NCBI GenBank assembly: GCA_028023455.1 | Contig: JAQFVV010006712.1 | Coordinates: forward strand, 1 to 64,000 | Length of the DNA stretch: 64,000 nucleotides | From: Epiperipatus broadwayi | Lineage: Eukaryota > Onychophora > Udeonychophora > Euonychophora > Peripatidae | Direction: 5' to 3' | Shown here: in pieces, positions 1 to 13,524 of the stretch | Position numbering within the stretch: position 1 is the stretch's first letter | Layout: each line of letters opens with the position of its first letter | Position numbers and translations under genes: made by a program | Notes under the pieces: generated by a model | Databases searched by the model: none | What the model was told of the DNA's origin: nothing | Seen by the model: only the letters and a program-made list of their open reading frames with translations

Positions 1-1560
1 AGGAGGTGTGTCATGAAATTAGTGACAACACCCGGAGCCAGAAATCCGTGAGACAACAGAGAGAGTGAGGACAGAGATCCAAGGATTAGTGACAGACCAG
101 GGGCATGGGAATATGGAAGTAGAAGGATGGAAGAGATGGAGAAGAGAGTGAGGAAAGGCAGATGCTTGCAGCAAAGATTTTTTGAAGTGTATGGCGGGAA
201 GACAGATGAAGATACTGAGTCATTTAGGGCCCAGAATGGAGGGCGGCCGATGGACCACTCGAAAGTCAAGGAATCTGTTTCGATGAACCTACTTTAGAGA
301 GAACCTGACCAGAAGTGAAAATATTGCCAGTGGCTACCTACAGGGCCCAGCGAGAGACTGGTGGAGGACGCTGGAGTTTAAACCCCGGTCATATGAGGAG
401 TGCGTGAAGAAGTCTTTATGGTGTTTCTGGAACACGGCACGCCAGAGGGGTGGACGTATTCAATCACCTGGGAGAAATATGGGGGAAGGCCCAATGAGAC
501 GGCCACTCAATTTGACCCATAGGCAGGTGGCCGGGAGCCTTCGTCACGTGCTCAGTACCCTCTATGACAGAGATACAGATCATCTCCATAATAAGACACA
601 ATATGCTCGACCACCCTCAGACACATGATGCTGGGAAGCGATTGCAAAGGGATCCATGAAATGGGGGAAATGGTCGCAAAATTTGAACTAGAAGAAGAGG
701 GAACAGGAGGGACGATGGAGGGGTACAAGAATGAACAACCCAGAAAACGAGTACCACCGGACCGATACTAACCCATAGGATGGAGGGAAAATTAGTTTAT
801 GACTAGGGATATCAGAAGGACAAATGTTAAAGGGAATTCAAATGGGAAATCGATGCCACGAACCGGGTATGACCTATGACAAGAATCGGAATATGATATT
901 GGAAATGGAAAAGAAAAAAAAACGGAGGGGAAAAGGGGGGATGACCAACCCCAGCCTTGGGTATAACATAGAAAAACAAACGGATCAAACGCTCGCAAAG
1001 CAGCCTATAGCCTATAGAGCCAACGTGTTGGTGGGTCGACCTGAGAGTACGTTGTAAGTCCGGGAGATGGCTGGCACATGACGGGCCCAACCTAAGTGCG
1101 GGAAATTATGTAAAACATTTCGTTAGAGTTCGTGCTAGCTCACTTCCCAAACGTTGTTATTGCTGGGCGGGTCCAGACTTTCCAAAATCGGAGATCGAGA
1201 CCGATCATGTTCTGTATCGGGGACTTCAGAAAGGTCCATCCCCATACCTCCTGTCAGGGATGCACGAAACCAATTGGCCATTGTCGTCAATCGTGACAGA
1301 CCCTAGATTACCAAATAGTTTTATTGTCTTTTCTCCGTTAATAGTCGTTGTAAAGGGAAGTCTGACTGCAGAGCACCGGATCCAGAATTTTAAGGAAGGC
1401 GGAGCCGCAGATCTGAACGGACGGGAAAGCCGCCATAATGGGACCCGTATCGCACAAAGGAAAGGAAGGCGTGGGGTCGATTCGTTGGACGCTGCACAAA
1501 AAGAAAAAAAAATGATTAATGCAACATTCAATGCTAGGGCACTGAAAAGGGCCAAATAAC
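1..1560. other. GC-richer, purine-rich patch; possible decayed retroelement
   Basis: This stretch is visibly richer in G and in purines on the plus strand than the rest of the window. Plus-strand frames stay open for tens of codons but are broken by stops and frame changes, for example a broken reading around 180-510 containing EVYGGKTDEDTESFRAQ. That is reminiscent of a decayed gag-like polyprotein, but I cannot name a domain. Open frames at 404-628 and 1260-1559 have no recognisable motif. No intact gene is claimed. Confidence 0.25.
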
Positions 1561-1925
1561 TTCGCTCCTTCTCAGAGCTAAAACCCGCAACATCGGATTT
1601 TACTCTACACTGGGCGGGGAGATATGTAACGGAATAGCGTTACATGGTATTCAAACCCAGGCGTATGGGGGTATATTTAACTATAATCAATGTGACTGAA
1701 ATAACTGACAGGGCACAAAACTTTATAAAAGTGGTCTTTGCTTTTAATAATAAGCGAAGAACAGCCGAGTTTCTAAAAAGCCGATCGCAGCTATATAAGA
1801 GTACCTGTCAGATTGATTGAAAAAAAAAAAAGAGTAAAAATTGTTGTTATTTTATTATTTTGTGTGTGTGTGCTAAGAATAAATCTATAATCCGTCGTTG
1901 TAGTTTTTTTTATTCATTTTTGATT
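1561..1925 (+). promoter_or_regulatory. LTR-like segment with TATA box and polyadenylation signal
   Basis: A TATA-like motif (CTATATAAGA, 1791-1800) is followed about 80 bp later by AATAAA (1878-1883) and a GT-rich run. It follows directly on the retroelement-like patch to its left. The spacing is what an LTR (U3-R-U5) would show, but I did not find a matching second LTR or clear TG...CA ends. Confidence 0.22.
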
Positions 1926-3010
1926 AATTAAGGAAGAATGATTGAACGCAAGTTTAACTTTTATCAAATAATTTAAATTAATTAGCAATATGTTCTGAAA
2001 TTCCAAGCAATCTCAGATTAATTTGTACAAACGTTAATTAGTAAATGTAAAATTAGAAATTGAAACAATAGGCAGGATATGTATGGTATGCCGAGATAAA
2101 ACAAGCCAAAATTAGAAACAGAGGTGTGAGAAAGTGTACACCGCTATTGTACGACTCAGATTTCTGTCCCCAGAGAAACAATACCTAAGAAAAACAGTTA
2201 AATTCCAAACTAATGTCAACAATCCCAGAAATCTCGGAGTTGAGCTGACACGCGATGGACTTATCAAATAAAGGGACTCACAGGTGTATGGGATTGATTG
2301 GAGGAGAAAAATTCAAGGTGAGGGCTGAAGGCAAAGATCAAAAGGCCGAACAGCATTTTCAGAGGACAGTTGTGATCTTCTTTAGAGAAATTATTAAGAG
2401 ACTTGACTTTTTTATTAGACGTTATGAATCTAACTGCCATGTTGCTGAATATAGAATTGTGGGTTGACTACTGGGACCTCGCGTCCAGTCCAGCTGATTG
2501 CCATCAGGATGCTCATACCACCGGAGAACCTCATATTAGGACCACGCTCAAGCTTGGAGACCCCGCGCAAATCGCCGGAATACCTCATTAAAGAATAATC
2601 TTCGCTCAGGATCCCATTACAGTCGTTCTACATTTCACAGGTAGCTATCGTAAAATTTGTTATATTCAATTGTGCACTTAAAGAAATAACTTTAATATCC
2701 AGAACTATTAAAAAGACATTAATCTAAAACAGTATAATTAATATTAATCATTTATGAACAGTTTGAGAATTTTTTTACCTAATAAATTTGCCGACTGATC
2801 AACAGTCTGAAATAATATGTGCAAAGTAATTTGAAGTTGACCGTTAATTGTCTCGGCTTGCCGATCACATACCTGCGTTAATCATTATTAAACAGATTAA
2901 ATAAATATTTATGTAGCTAATTTTTTTTGTTATTTAATTGCTTGGAATTTCAACATAAATTTATATATATCGGAATGAATGCTTTAGCTACACGTTTGTT
3001 TGTATGGAAA
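1926..3010. other. Unassigned AT-rich DNA with a GC-richer island
   Basis: Mostly AT-rich sequence. A GC-richer island at about 2460-2640 resembles no RNA or coding domain I recognise. The short open frames here carry no motif. Confidence 0.4.
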
Positions 3011-3102
3011 TGAATGCAGTTGATATTTTGGGGGTGGGATTTTATTGATTTTATGCTGAATGCAGTTGATATTTTGGGGGTGGGATTTTATTGATTTTAT
3101 GC
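3011..3102. repeat. Perfect 46-bp tandem duplication
   Basis: Units 3011-3056 and 3057-3102 are identical 46-mers beginning TGAATGCAGTTGATATTTTG. The identity suggests a recent local duplication. Confidence 0.95.
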
Positions 3103-4347
3103 TTATGTCGTGATGCTTTTTAGACTAAAGTTAAGTTGGATTAATTTGTTCTGTGGGATGTAGGGCGGGCCTTTCTATGATTATAATAATGGAGGTAGTG
3201 TGAAGGGTAATTGTGACTGTGTTCGTTTCATGTTTCCGACTAGAGCGTAGGCACTGGGCATGTTTTGTGATGTAATTGAGTGGGCTTATGCACATACGTG
3301 GCGGACTCTTCTAAAAGTTCTCCTGGCGCCTATTACTGGGATTCGATTCGAATCTATGTATAAAATAAATAAAGCGTACGTGTATGGGTGTTAGAAATTA
3401 TCGTCGCAGAACATCATGTAATCCCCGGACGGAAGAACACAGCGGGTGCCAACAAAAAAAGGAATCGTCAAGCAAGGATTAGAGTAGGTAGTGAAATGTC
3501 ACGGTCCCGTGGCGGGTTACAATACATATAATACATGATAAATTACTAAGTTATAATAAATAAAATACGATCAATATTTTAGAAAGTAATATTGTATATA
3601 TATATAATACTATTTGATTAAATAAACTGTAATGTATATATTATTTTTTAATTTAAAATTGAATATTAATTTATAGTTAAATGAATTTGGGATGACTTGA
3701 AGTTAATTAGGTGGGCACATATGTGTGAAAATAGAACTCATTTTATTATTTTTTTTTTATTTGTAATAAGTGAAATGTATTTAAACAATACATATAAAAA
3801 TCTAAATGAATTTAAACAATAGGCAGTTAAAAATCTTGGCGTTCCTGGAAATCTATGCACGTGAAATGTATAAAAACAAAAGACAGTTTACAAATCATTC
3901 TTCTTATTGTTATAGCACCTGTAACAAAAGACAGCAATTTAAAGTAAAATTTAGAATGCTAAAATGGAGTTTTACTTTTTTTTTAGTTAAATTATAAACA
4001 TTTTAGAAGTCAAATGCTGTAACTAAAAGTTTATCAAATTCAAAGGAAAGAAAGTGAAATAAGAAGTAAGAATAACTGATAAATTCTTAAATAATTAAAT
4101 CGTGTTTTAAAAGTTATTGGAGTAAATTTGAATATTTTAATTTTTTTTTCAAAAAGAATAACGAGAATTATGTCTGTGGAAAATTGGAAAAGAAAAAAAT
4201 AATGAAATAATTTTCTTAATATATATTTAAAGCGCTTCAATACAAATATATGATTATAAATAATTATTAAATTGTTTTAATATGAAAATGGGCTAGAGAA
4301 AAACATGCTATTGTGTGTCATGGTATTTCCTATCAGCTGCATTAAAC

Positions 4348-4389
<42 letters not shown>

Positions 4390-5870
4390 CTACTTTATTG
4401 TAAACACACAAGAAGATGCCTGCAGTCCAAAGTAAACAAGGATTGGAATACATTATGGTGAATCAAATGAGGATTAAGGTGTTTGCCATTAAACACAGCT
4501 ACAGGAGACACCATTGAACCTATCTATCCTTGCTAAGAAAAATGATTTACTAAGTGAAACTGCTTTGAAGAACAACTTGCCTATCTATCAACTACTACTA
4601 CTTCTGTTATGATGATTTTTATAAACTTTGTTCCAATTACAATTTTTTTTTAAAATCAAAGAATCAATATTGTAAATTTTTGTTTATTTATTTATTTATT
4701 TTTAAATCTTGTTATCTATCTGTTGTATTTTCACACTCTGATGCTGAAGCCTCATTTTTCAGAATTAGCAAAGAAGAAAAGGGGGGATTATTTATTTTGA
4801 TATTTTTTATATTTTCATTATAAATAAAATTTAGGTAAACCCACCTGCTTCACATCAGGTTATGCACATAGATATTGAGGTAAGATTCTCTAAATTTATT
4901 TTCATAGGTTAAATTACAACACTTATACAGAATACATATTATATGTTTTATTTTGTGATTAACCTTGTGTATATATTTTCCAGTATGTTTGACTAATTAA
5001 CTAGTATCTATCTATCTATCATATATATAAATTGGGGAAACTTGTTAAATAGGTTGTTAACATCTGCGAATATATATAATTTAGCTAGCCAGCATCTCAG
5101 TTATCTTAAATAACTAAAGTTTATTTTTCTATATAATTATTATTTGAGTGACATAGGTGGATTTCTATCATGGGGTATAAGGCTTGGATCTAGAGGATAA
5201 TTAATTAGTAAGATGGTAGAGGTTCACTTGTGACACATGTATATATGATGATTATTATTATTTTTTATATTTTTTTATCATTACTATTGTTGTTATACTT
5301 GATATTTATTTTTGTTAACAAATGTTTGAGAGTTTGTATTATTCCGGTCTCTGGTTTATTGAGTTGTCCTGACATTCCACAGTCTATAAACAATTAGGCA
5401 TGCATACACATCTATTTTTCTTATCATATAAAAACTTGAAAATAAAGCAAATATAATAAATGCTAGTTGTAACCTATATATAGGTGCAGGTGTTGCTGGG
5501 TATATCTGTTCATACCTGCTAAAGGAGTTAAAAGCAATATTCTCTCTGGGCTTGAATATTAGGGCATAATAGAATTAAAAGGGGGAAAGTGGATGAACTA
5601 ACCTAAATTGCATTTAATATTATTAAATAGAGATAGAATTAGTCAATTAAAGGTTATGCAATCATTGGTTAAGCACTTCATCAGGTTATCATTAGCATTC
5701 TATCAGATGACCCATAGTCTGAACATAGTTGGATGCAATTTTTTTCATTCTAAAACTGGTAGGTCTTTGCAGATTGTTTCATTAGGGATAATAAATTAGA
5801 GCATATTAACTTATCCCCACACCATATTGTTACATCTGCATAGTAGTACAGTCTACAAGTTAGTTGATCA
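3103..5870. other. AT-rich DNA without a gene
   Basis: Homopolymer and dinucleotide runs dominate, such as the TA run near 4360-4387 and the TTTA run near 4681-4702. The open frames are short and low-complexity. A GC-richer piece at 3300-3530 is not recognisable. Confidence 0.6.
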
Positions 5871-6080
5871 TCCATTACATCTGGTGTACCATCATTGGCT
5901 TGGTTAGTTTATGACTGTTGATGAAAAGTACTGCCCATTGTACTGGTGTTAGCAATGTTTGGGATTAGTTGTAATCATTCTGCCCATTATATCTGGCGTC
6001 ATCAACTTTTGGGGCTAGTGGTCATTGTTCAGTCCATTATATCTGGCATCGTTTGGGGCTCAATAGATAGGTATATCATC
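5871..6080. repeat. Degenerate short tandem repeat (TCCATTATATCTGG motif)
   Basis: The motif TCCATTAYATCTGG, followed by a CATCA-like tail and often TTTGGGGCT, recurs near 5871, 5932, 5983 and 6033. A fifth relic lies at about 6170. It lies just upstream of the B-family hammerhead element. Confidence 0.6.
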
Positions 6081-6184
6081 ACATAAATACTTTGTGTAAG
6101 ATGGTCATACATTGTGATCGAACCAGCTGATTGTTGAATCTGATGGATATATCCAAGTGGGCATCGTTCTGTCCATTATATCAC

Positions 6185-6510
6185 TAACAAGGGCTTTGAA
6201 CGTTCCATCATCAGATTTTCAATGAAATGGAAGGCTATAGAGTTGTGAGTTGGAATAGTTTGAAGCCTGTCCATTAAAGTATGAAGATTGGCTATCTTAA
6301 TATAAAGCTGAGCACTGATATATATGTGTGAGGGTAGTAATCTAGACCAACTGGTGATTGCTGGTTTAGCATGAAATACGTAGGTGAGTCAGCAATATGA
6401 GATGGCACTGAGAGTGGTGGGTCATGTGAAAGTCTGAGTTCGAACCCTGCATATATTACATATATAAAAATGCAGGTTTAAGCCTGTACAATGTATTAAA
6501 ACACAGATTA
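6185..6510 (+). mobile_element. Family B hammerhead/SINE-like element, copy 1
   Basis: The copy shares with 35440-36080, 36945-37395 and 45945-46090 a body containing TCAGATTTTCAATGAAATGG, then a hammerhead-like core, then a tRNA-like B box (AGTTCGAACCC, about 6438-6448). The hammerhead is degenerate: at 6345-6386 the core reads CTGGTGA instead of CTGANGA, stem II (TTGCTGGTTTAGCAT) still pairs, GAAA is present at 6373, and ATACGTA follows as a self-complementary stem III. The closing strand TTGGT is lost, so this copy is probably inactive. Confidence 0.6.
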
Positions 6511-7033
6511 GTAAATTTCACATTTCAAGTGGTAATATTCTCCATTTTTTGTGTTTCTGGGCTGACTAGCAACAATACTAGCATATGAATCAAACATCCA
6601 CCTTTACCTCAACTGGTTAGGATGTTGATTAAAATTCAATATTTCAAAAATATAAAGGTGTAAGTTCAATGCCTATGGTAATATTCTGACTGATCAGGCC
6701 AGTGTAGCTCCATTGGTTGCAGTGTTGCTTGAAATATAATATTCAAGAATCTAAAGATATAAGTTCTATTCCAATGTTAGTATTGTCAAGAATCAGACCA
6801 GCAACACCTGAAGAAGTGCAGAGAATAAAACCATTCAAAATGTTATGAAATCTACTAACTTGTGTTGTCTATTTGTATGTTATTATTAATAGTTGTTTGC
6901 ACTTGAAAAGTTTAAGTAAAGCTTAAAATTTTCTAGACGTTCAACAATTAACGACATATGATTGAAATAATTCAACATATTGTTAAAAAGTTTAATATTT
7001 GAATTAATTAAATATTTTTGATATATTTTTTTT

Positions 7034-7135
7034 CTCATATGTCATAGCATCGTCCAGGAAGCGAACCCACAACCGTCTGCAACCAACAACTTGCTTGTAA
7101 GGTGGCTGTGATGACCTCTCGGCAAACAATGCATT
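7034..7135 (-). mobile_element. tRNA-derived SINE, copy 1
   Basis: On the minus strand it has an A-box-like GCCGAGAGG, a loop CTTACAA flanked by a short stem, and the B-box-like GGTTCGCTTCC. It ends in an A-rich tail (T run at 7026-7033 on the plus strand). It matches the copies at 12914 and 21149, although its A box is less well kept. Confidence 0.75.
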
Positions 7136-8060
7136 TGTTGATGGAAAATGGGTTTTAGGATCAAAGGCAGCGCTGAAGAATTTATTTATCTATTCTTACT
7201 TTTCGGGCGGTAAGAAGTAATCTTCAACTTCAAAGTAATATTAAATATAGAATCTTTATTTTTACAATTAAAACTTTATTTGTCTTTTTATTAATTATAT
7301 ACAGACATGGATATGTATGCGATAATGACTGTCTCTTTGTTATATATAACACTTTGATTTATTTTTTAGTAAGAAGTATAGCTTTATTGGGATCACTGAC
7401 ATCTTTTAAACCTACTTCTATCTTTGCACTTCTTTCTCTGCAAAAAAAGATATATATATATACATTCATTATTTTACAAATTGAAAGTATATAACGTTAA
7501 ATAGATAATTTAAATACTAAATGTTATTTAAACAGAAGAGAGTTGCACCCTAAACACATGCGTCGTCATAATGTTATTGGAATAGCTCAACAATGTCTTA
7601 TTGAATACTTTATCTTTCTTATTAAAAAGATTAATAAGAGTAAAATAAATGAAATAAAAATAATAAATATATATATATGATTATAAGAATTATTAATTGA
7701 TAAATATAGAATATAAAAAGAGGTAAAATGTATAATATACAGAAAGGTAATAATTATGTAGAGAGGTATATAAAGATATATGTAGGCATATAAATAATGA
7801 GTATAAGATAAAATATATATATATAAAACGTAAAATTATAAATTTATTTAATGCACATTTTATTGATTACGTAAGTAAATGTAAAATTATATGTTCATGT
7901 ATATTTGTATTCATATATTTGTATTGTGTTTGTTATAGTTCTGCAGAAGATTGCTTGGTCAATCAAAACTACCTAGTGGGTAGTAAAAAGCATTGTAAAA
8001 ATAATAAAGAACACAGATGATATTAATATTATATTAGTTTTATTGAATACTGAGAATATC
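7136..8060. other. AT-rich DNA without a gene
   Basis: Simple-sequence-rich DNA with TA runs near 7450 and 7665. No motif-bearing frame or RNA was seen. Confidence 0.6.
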
Positions 8061-8074
8061 TCTCGAACTACACT

Positions 8075-8720
8075 TTCTAATAGTTTGCAATATTAACATC
8101 TAGTACATTGAAAAATTTTGCAAACATTAATATATAGAAAGAAATTAATGGATGTAAAATAAATAAATATCTTCATGCTTTCAAACTAAGATGTTTCATT
8201 GGTCTATATAAGCAAATTTAGGTAGAAAAGATAACACGCCAATGCTTAGCTTTTCAAAAGTCTCTAACTTAAGCTCTGGTTTGAGAATATCTACAGTATT
8301 CAACAAGAGATAGTTAAGCTACTAACATTATAATGCATGTCCTTAGGATGGAAATCCCTTTTCTTTAAATTACATATAATATGTACTATGCGCTAATAAA
8401 TAAAATAAAAAATTACATAATTTCTAATAGTTTGTAATATTAACATGTAGCAAATTGAAAAATTTCATGGATAATATATAGAAAAAAATTAATGGATGTA
8501 AAGTGAATAGAGAAATATCTTTACATTCTCAAACTAAGGTTCTTTAGATTGGCCTACATAACTAAATTTAGTTGTAAATGATGAGACTGCCACTCTTATC
8601 TTTTCAAAAGTCTCTATCCTGTGCTTTGGTTGGAGAGCATTCTCAATACTCAACAAGACATGGTTGAGATATTATAACAGCATTACAGCACGTTCCTAGG
8701 GTCTAAATTATTTTTGTTTA
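8075..8720. repeat. Direct tandem duplication, period about 347 bp
   Basis: Two diverged copies, starting at TTCTAATAGTTTG 8075 and 8422, share TTAATGGATGTAAA, CTTTTCAAAAGTCTCTA and CAACAAGA boxes in the same order. Only two units are seen. The unit length resembles the hammerhead monomers elsewhere in the window, but no CTGANGA core is present. Confidence 0.75.
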
Positions 8721-11700
8721 AATTATATTCCATATCTGTATTAGTAAATAAAAGTGAATATTAAATGTTATTGTAAATAAAACACACACTCATTAGTTAT
8801 TGATCAATTATCAGACAGTTAGTGGGGGGTATGTCTCACTTACTATAATGGCATGATTAAATTAACATTATATTACTTTTCAATAATGTGTGAAAATATA
8901 AATACATATTTTCATATGTAGTCTCATTCATATATATATATATTGTACTGTTCTCATTAGGGCAGAATGTGCTAAAAAGCTAATTTTTTACAAAAAATTA
9001 AATTAAGATAAATATAAGTACTATAATGGTCATAATAATGTTTTTAGGGACTTAAATTTTGTTAATATGAATTTTATGTAAAAGCAATTTTAAAAGTTAA
9101 AATAATAATAAGAAAGCATAATAAGTTAATATTGTATGGTTGGGATGACTGGTCTTAGTTGTATTTAAAAATGCATAGTATATCTTATTAAATAAACCTT
9201 TAAAAAACTCTTAATTTTTAATACTGTATAATGTTTAATATATTCAAATAAATTATTAAATTTATCTTCTAAATTAGGTTTAAGTTATATCAAATTATTT
9301 ATTAAAGTTTTGATTCATATGGTGTATCAAAATGTTTTAATTTTAGTAATGCTATAAAATGTCAAAATTTATTGTTTTAAATTTTTATTACTGCATTTAA
9401 TAATTTTGTACATGTAATATTTTTTTAAATTAAATATTTATTTAGTTGCTTCCTGACAGTAAATTAAGAAAACAATTGCTACATTTGTCTAAAAAATTAG
9501 ATCACATGATTGATGTGTGTTTGATGCTTTCAAAATTTTTAAGAGAAAGTTTTTTAATTACTTTCTAAAATTGTTACTAAAATTGATGCATTTGTACATG
9601 ATAAAAACAAATATAGAATATTATTCAATTAGTTTTTAAAGATATTTGAAATTAGTAAAGATAAACTAAAAATGGATACATTTGAATTAAATGTTTGTTA
9701 AATCAGTAAAAAAATTATTAAATTATATCATTTTTAAAATATTTGGTTGGTTTAAATATAATTATAAATTAATTGAGAATTAAATATTTATTATATTATT
9801 AATTAAAATGATAACTCATAATTTTATTTGTGATTTTTAAAAGAACATAATTGTCAAATATGTAAATGAGTCTACAATCAGGTGAGATATCAGCCAATCA
9901 AAATTGTTTTAACAGCAGGTATAAAAACTATGTGTAATTAAAATTATTGGTTACTATTGTTACTATTATTATTGTTGGTTATTGTTTTAAATTTTTTTTG
10001 TGAAGTAGCATCAGTCAAGTATTTTTAAATTTTAATATAATTTTCTTTTATAAAAGACAAAAGGATTAAATTAATATCTAATACAACTAAAAAATGTGTG
10101 AGTAACTTAATCTAGCTCCTGCCAGTCACTATTTGAAAGCTTAATTAAAATTCATTAGTAAAACATGGAACAGAAATCTATTATTAGTATGAGAAGATTC
10201 GAGATGAAAGATCAAAGAGTTATAGAAGCACATTTTTTCCTAGTGCTATATAAAAATTCATCTGTTTGTTTTTGTAGAATATTTCAGAATTGCAAGAAGA
10301 TATTATTTAGAAGTATGTGTTATATAGTGGAGATGTCTGTCATCATAAATTTTAAAGCTTTTAAAAAATATTATTCAAGAAAAAATTACGGGAGAAGATT
10401 AAAATATAATTTACCTTTTAATTCTATAAGATATTTGAAATGAGGCTATATATATATATATATCACTCTCTTTCTCTCTTTTTAATATTCTATTGACTTT
10501 ATTTTAAACAAATTGTAATATTTTAAAAGAATGAATATTTATTATTGAAATGAATTATGTTTTAACTCTTGGAATTGAAGTATTTTTTTTTAAAAAAAAA
10601 GATAACTATTATAAAGGACATAATTATTTTAATGAAAGTTATATTGAACAAACAAATATTTGAATATATTTTTAAAACCTGCCATCGTAATTACTAAACT
10701 TAATTACAAAGAAAGAAAAAATGGATAAAGCAGAATATTATTATACCAGAAATAAATGACTTTTTATATTTTAAAACTTGGATTTATTTGTTTATTTTAT
10801 ATGTACATTACCGGAATATAATACTAAAATGGAAAGACGTCTGTTTATGCCAAATTATGCACTTATGAAAAGTGACCGCAAATGATGCATCTCTTGCTGA
10901 AGATGGAAATCATGTTCACAGAAAGAATGGTTAACCTAACCACATAAATATTTTAAGTGATATCGCATTAATTGTACCTATCCTTGGTTAATATTTACAG
11001 AAATAGACTGTATAAATATCTTCCAATCAAGGATGGATAACATTTTTCTTAGATTTTCTTGGATTATAAAAAGTCTATTATTATTATTATTATTTTTATT
11101 GTTGTTTTATGTGTCAGGGAGGAGAAACTTAAGAGAGCTCGAAGGACAAAAAAAAAGTTTCAGACAATACTCGTCGCTTAGTAATAGCAACTCCTCAGTT
11201 TATTAAGTGAACTTGTTATATAGAAGGACATTTATGAAGATGAATATGTAAATTTAGTTTTCATCATTATTATTTTAAAATACTAACACTAGAATTATAA
11301 TTTATTTATAAGTTACAGAAAAGGTTACATTTTAGGAACTTTTAATTATAATAATAACTTTAAAACTTTTAACATTTTTATAAAACTTTCAAAAGCATTT
11401 TTTTAAAAGATATTAGTTTTGCTGAACGTTTGTATGAATGTTACTTGTATTTTTTTGTTATATTTTATGAAAATTGGACCAGAAGACATCAAACATGTGA
11501 TTGCAAAAAGTAAAATCACATAGGTAATTTAAATTATTATAATTATTATATAATGTATATATTTTTTAAAGTTGCTTGGAGTTTTAAAAATATTTATCTT
11601 ATGTTACATGAATAAGTGAACATATGGATGTGTGCATTAATAACGCATAGATTTTTCTTTTATTCAGTGAGATAAGCTATGAGAAAATATGCATATATTT

Positions 11701-12898
11701 TTTATTATGAAGTTTGTTGTAACTTTATTAATGATCATATTTTTATATGATTCTTTGCTAAATAAACTATATTATCTTTATTTTAAATACATGATATTGA
11801 ATGATTATTTTAAATCAATCTCATTTGTATTGGAGATGTTTTTAATTATGTAAAACCTTTTTCTTATAGTAGTTCATGGTTTGATAATGTAATATGTAAC
11901 TTTATATATTATTGGGAAATTTGCCTAGGTATTTTTACGATGTTGAATGTCTAAATCTATTTGAATTTTTTAAAAGATAGTGACAGGGGAATAGACCAAT
12001 GAAACCCTGAATGCTTATATGATAGGATGTGTTAAGAAGATAAGATAATTAGCCTATATTATATCTAAAAAGTTAGTATGCAAATACAATTAACGTAGCC
12101 CTGTATTTGTATTTATTTCCATGGATAGAGTTTGATCTTCGTATTTAATTAGTCTGTAAGGGCTAAAAGAAAGGCAAGACATTATTTCCTAAGGTATTAG
12201 ACAAGGTCGTACCTGTTTCTTGATCCCGATTTCCATGTGGATTATTGAATTATTTTATACTATTGAGTCTTTACTCTAGTTATTCCTTCATGTCCTATGT
12301 ATTGTATCACTATCTGAATTCTCATTTGTAACACATCATGTAGTATAGTATTTTTGAAAGATGAATAATGGATAAATTTAGAAAGATGAATTGTTTTAAA
12401 GATGACAAGATAGATTTTGGTATTGAGAGGAAAATACAAATGATATTGAATGCATAATGCTGATAATAGAAATAATCAATGAATCATAATTTTGCTTAAT
12501 ATTTTGAAATATTTTGATGATAAAGAAATTATAACTGTTCCTAATTTATACTTTTCAAATATTTTTGATACTTTCTATATTTCATAAATCGATAACATTT
12601 TGTAGAACAATGCTTATTTTACAATGAAACATCAAATGAAGATTATATTAATGTATGTTGAATACTTATATTCTATTTAATTTTTTAAACTTTATGATTT
12701 TTGAACACAAAACACACGCCATAAACTTAGAATGGTGCCAAGGAAATTATTATTTGTATGCATGAATAAATATTATTTTATTGTCATTAACCTAGAATAA
12801 ACCTAAGAATATATTTTGGTTAATAAATATTTATGCTAAATATTTTTCATATTTACTGAAAGTACGTTAATATTAATTGTTAATTGATCTAGTAATAA
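8721..12898. other. Long AT-rich gene-free stretch
   Basis: About 4 kb of AT-rich sequence with homopolymers and short TA runs. The longest open frame (10165-10443, 92 codons) is lysine/isoleucine-rich and motif-free, so I do not call it a gene. Confidence 0.6.
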
Positions 12899-12913
12899 AC
12901 CTAATATGATATT

Positions 12914-13015
12914 TTTTCTTTCCTGTATCTTAGCATCGGCCGGAAAGCGAACCCACTAACCCGGACAACTGCTTGTAAGGCAGCTATCCTGACCTCTCGA
13001 CCACTAATGCTTGAC
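12914..13015 (-). mobile_element. tRNA-Val-like SINE, copy 2, with 15-bp target-site duplication
   Basis: Perfect target-site duplications ACCTAATATGATATT lie at 12899-12913 and 13016-13030. On the minus strand the element has a perfect A box (TGGTCGAGAGG), an anticodon-like stem-loop with loop CTTACAA (anticodon TAC would be valine), a B box with one deviation (GGTTCGCTTTCC) and an A-rich 3' end. It is only about 100 bp long, so it consists of little more than the tRNA-related head. Confidence 0.88.
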
Positions 13016-13524
13016 ACCTAATATGATATTGTAAGTGAATAATAGAATTAGTGCAATTCTAAATTATATGTATTCCTGAATAAAAATCCATAAGCTTGAG
13101 TGAAGGCTTACATATTTATGTTGTTTTTTTTAGATTGAAAATCTGTAACACAATCTTTTATTTTATTTTAATTTTGTATATTTTGTTTTAATTTTAATAT
13201 AATATTATTTTAATAGTAAATATTAAGGATCATAAATATAAATAGTAGTATAAGTTTGATTATAAATTTCAGTTAGAAGTATGTTACTAATTAGTGCACT
13301 ACCCACGGAGATCAGTAAAATCCCTCGTGATATTCTATAGCTAGTGTGAAGAATAAATAAAAATCAATGATTATCCTGAGATCTCCTTATTATAATTTTA
13401 TTCTTATAATTATTGCCAATCATAATTATTTGAAATAAGAAGAATGAAATTTTATATTCAATCAAATGAAAGATTAATTTATTAAGTAATCTAATTGAAA
13501 TCTAATAGCTAGATATATATTATT

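Noticed and set aside
5660-5700. TCATCAG on the plus strand, a possible minus-strand hammerhead core
   Set aside because: No stem II hairpin or GAAA follows at the right distance.
10165-10443. 92-codon plus-strand frame
   Set aside because: Low-complexity AT-rich translation, no motif, no neighbouring exon.
12914-13015. Functional tRNA-Val gene
   Set aside because: Flanked by 15-bp target-site duplications with an A-rich end, B box deviates, and near-identical copies occur at 7034 and 21149, so it is a SINE.
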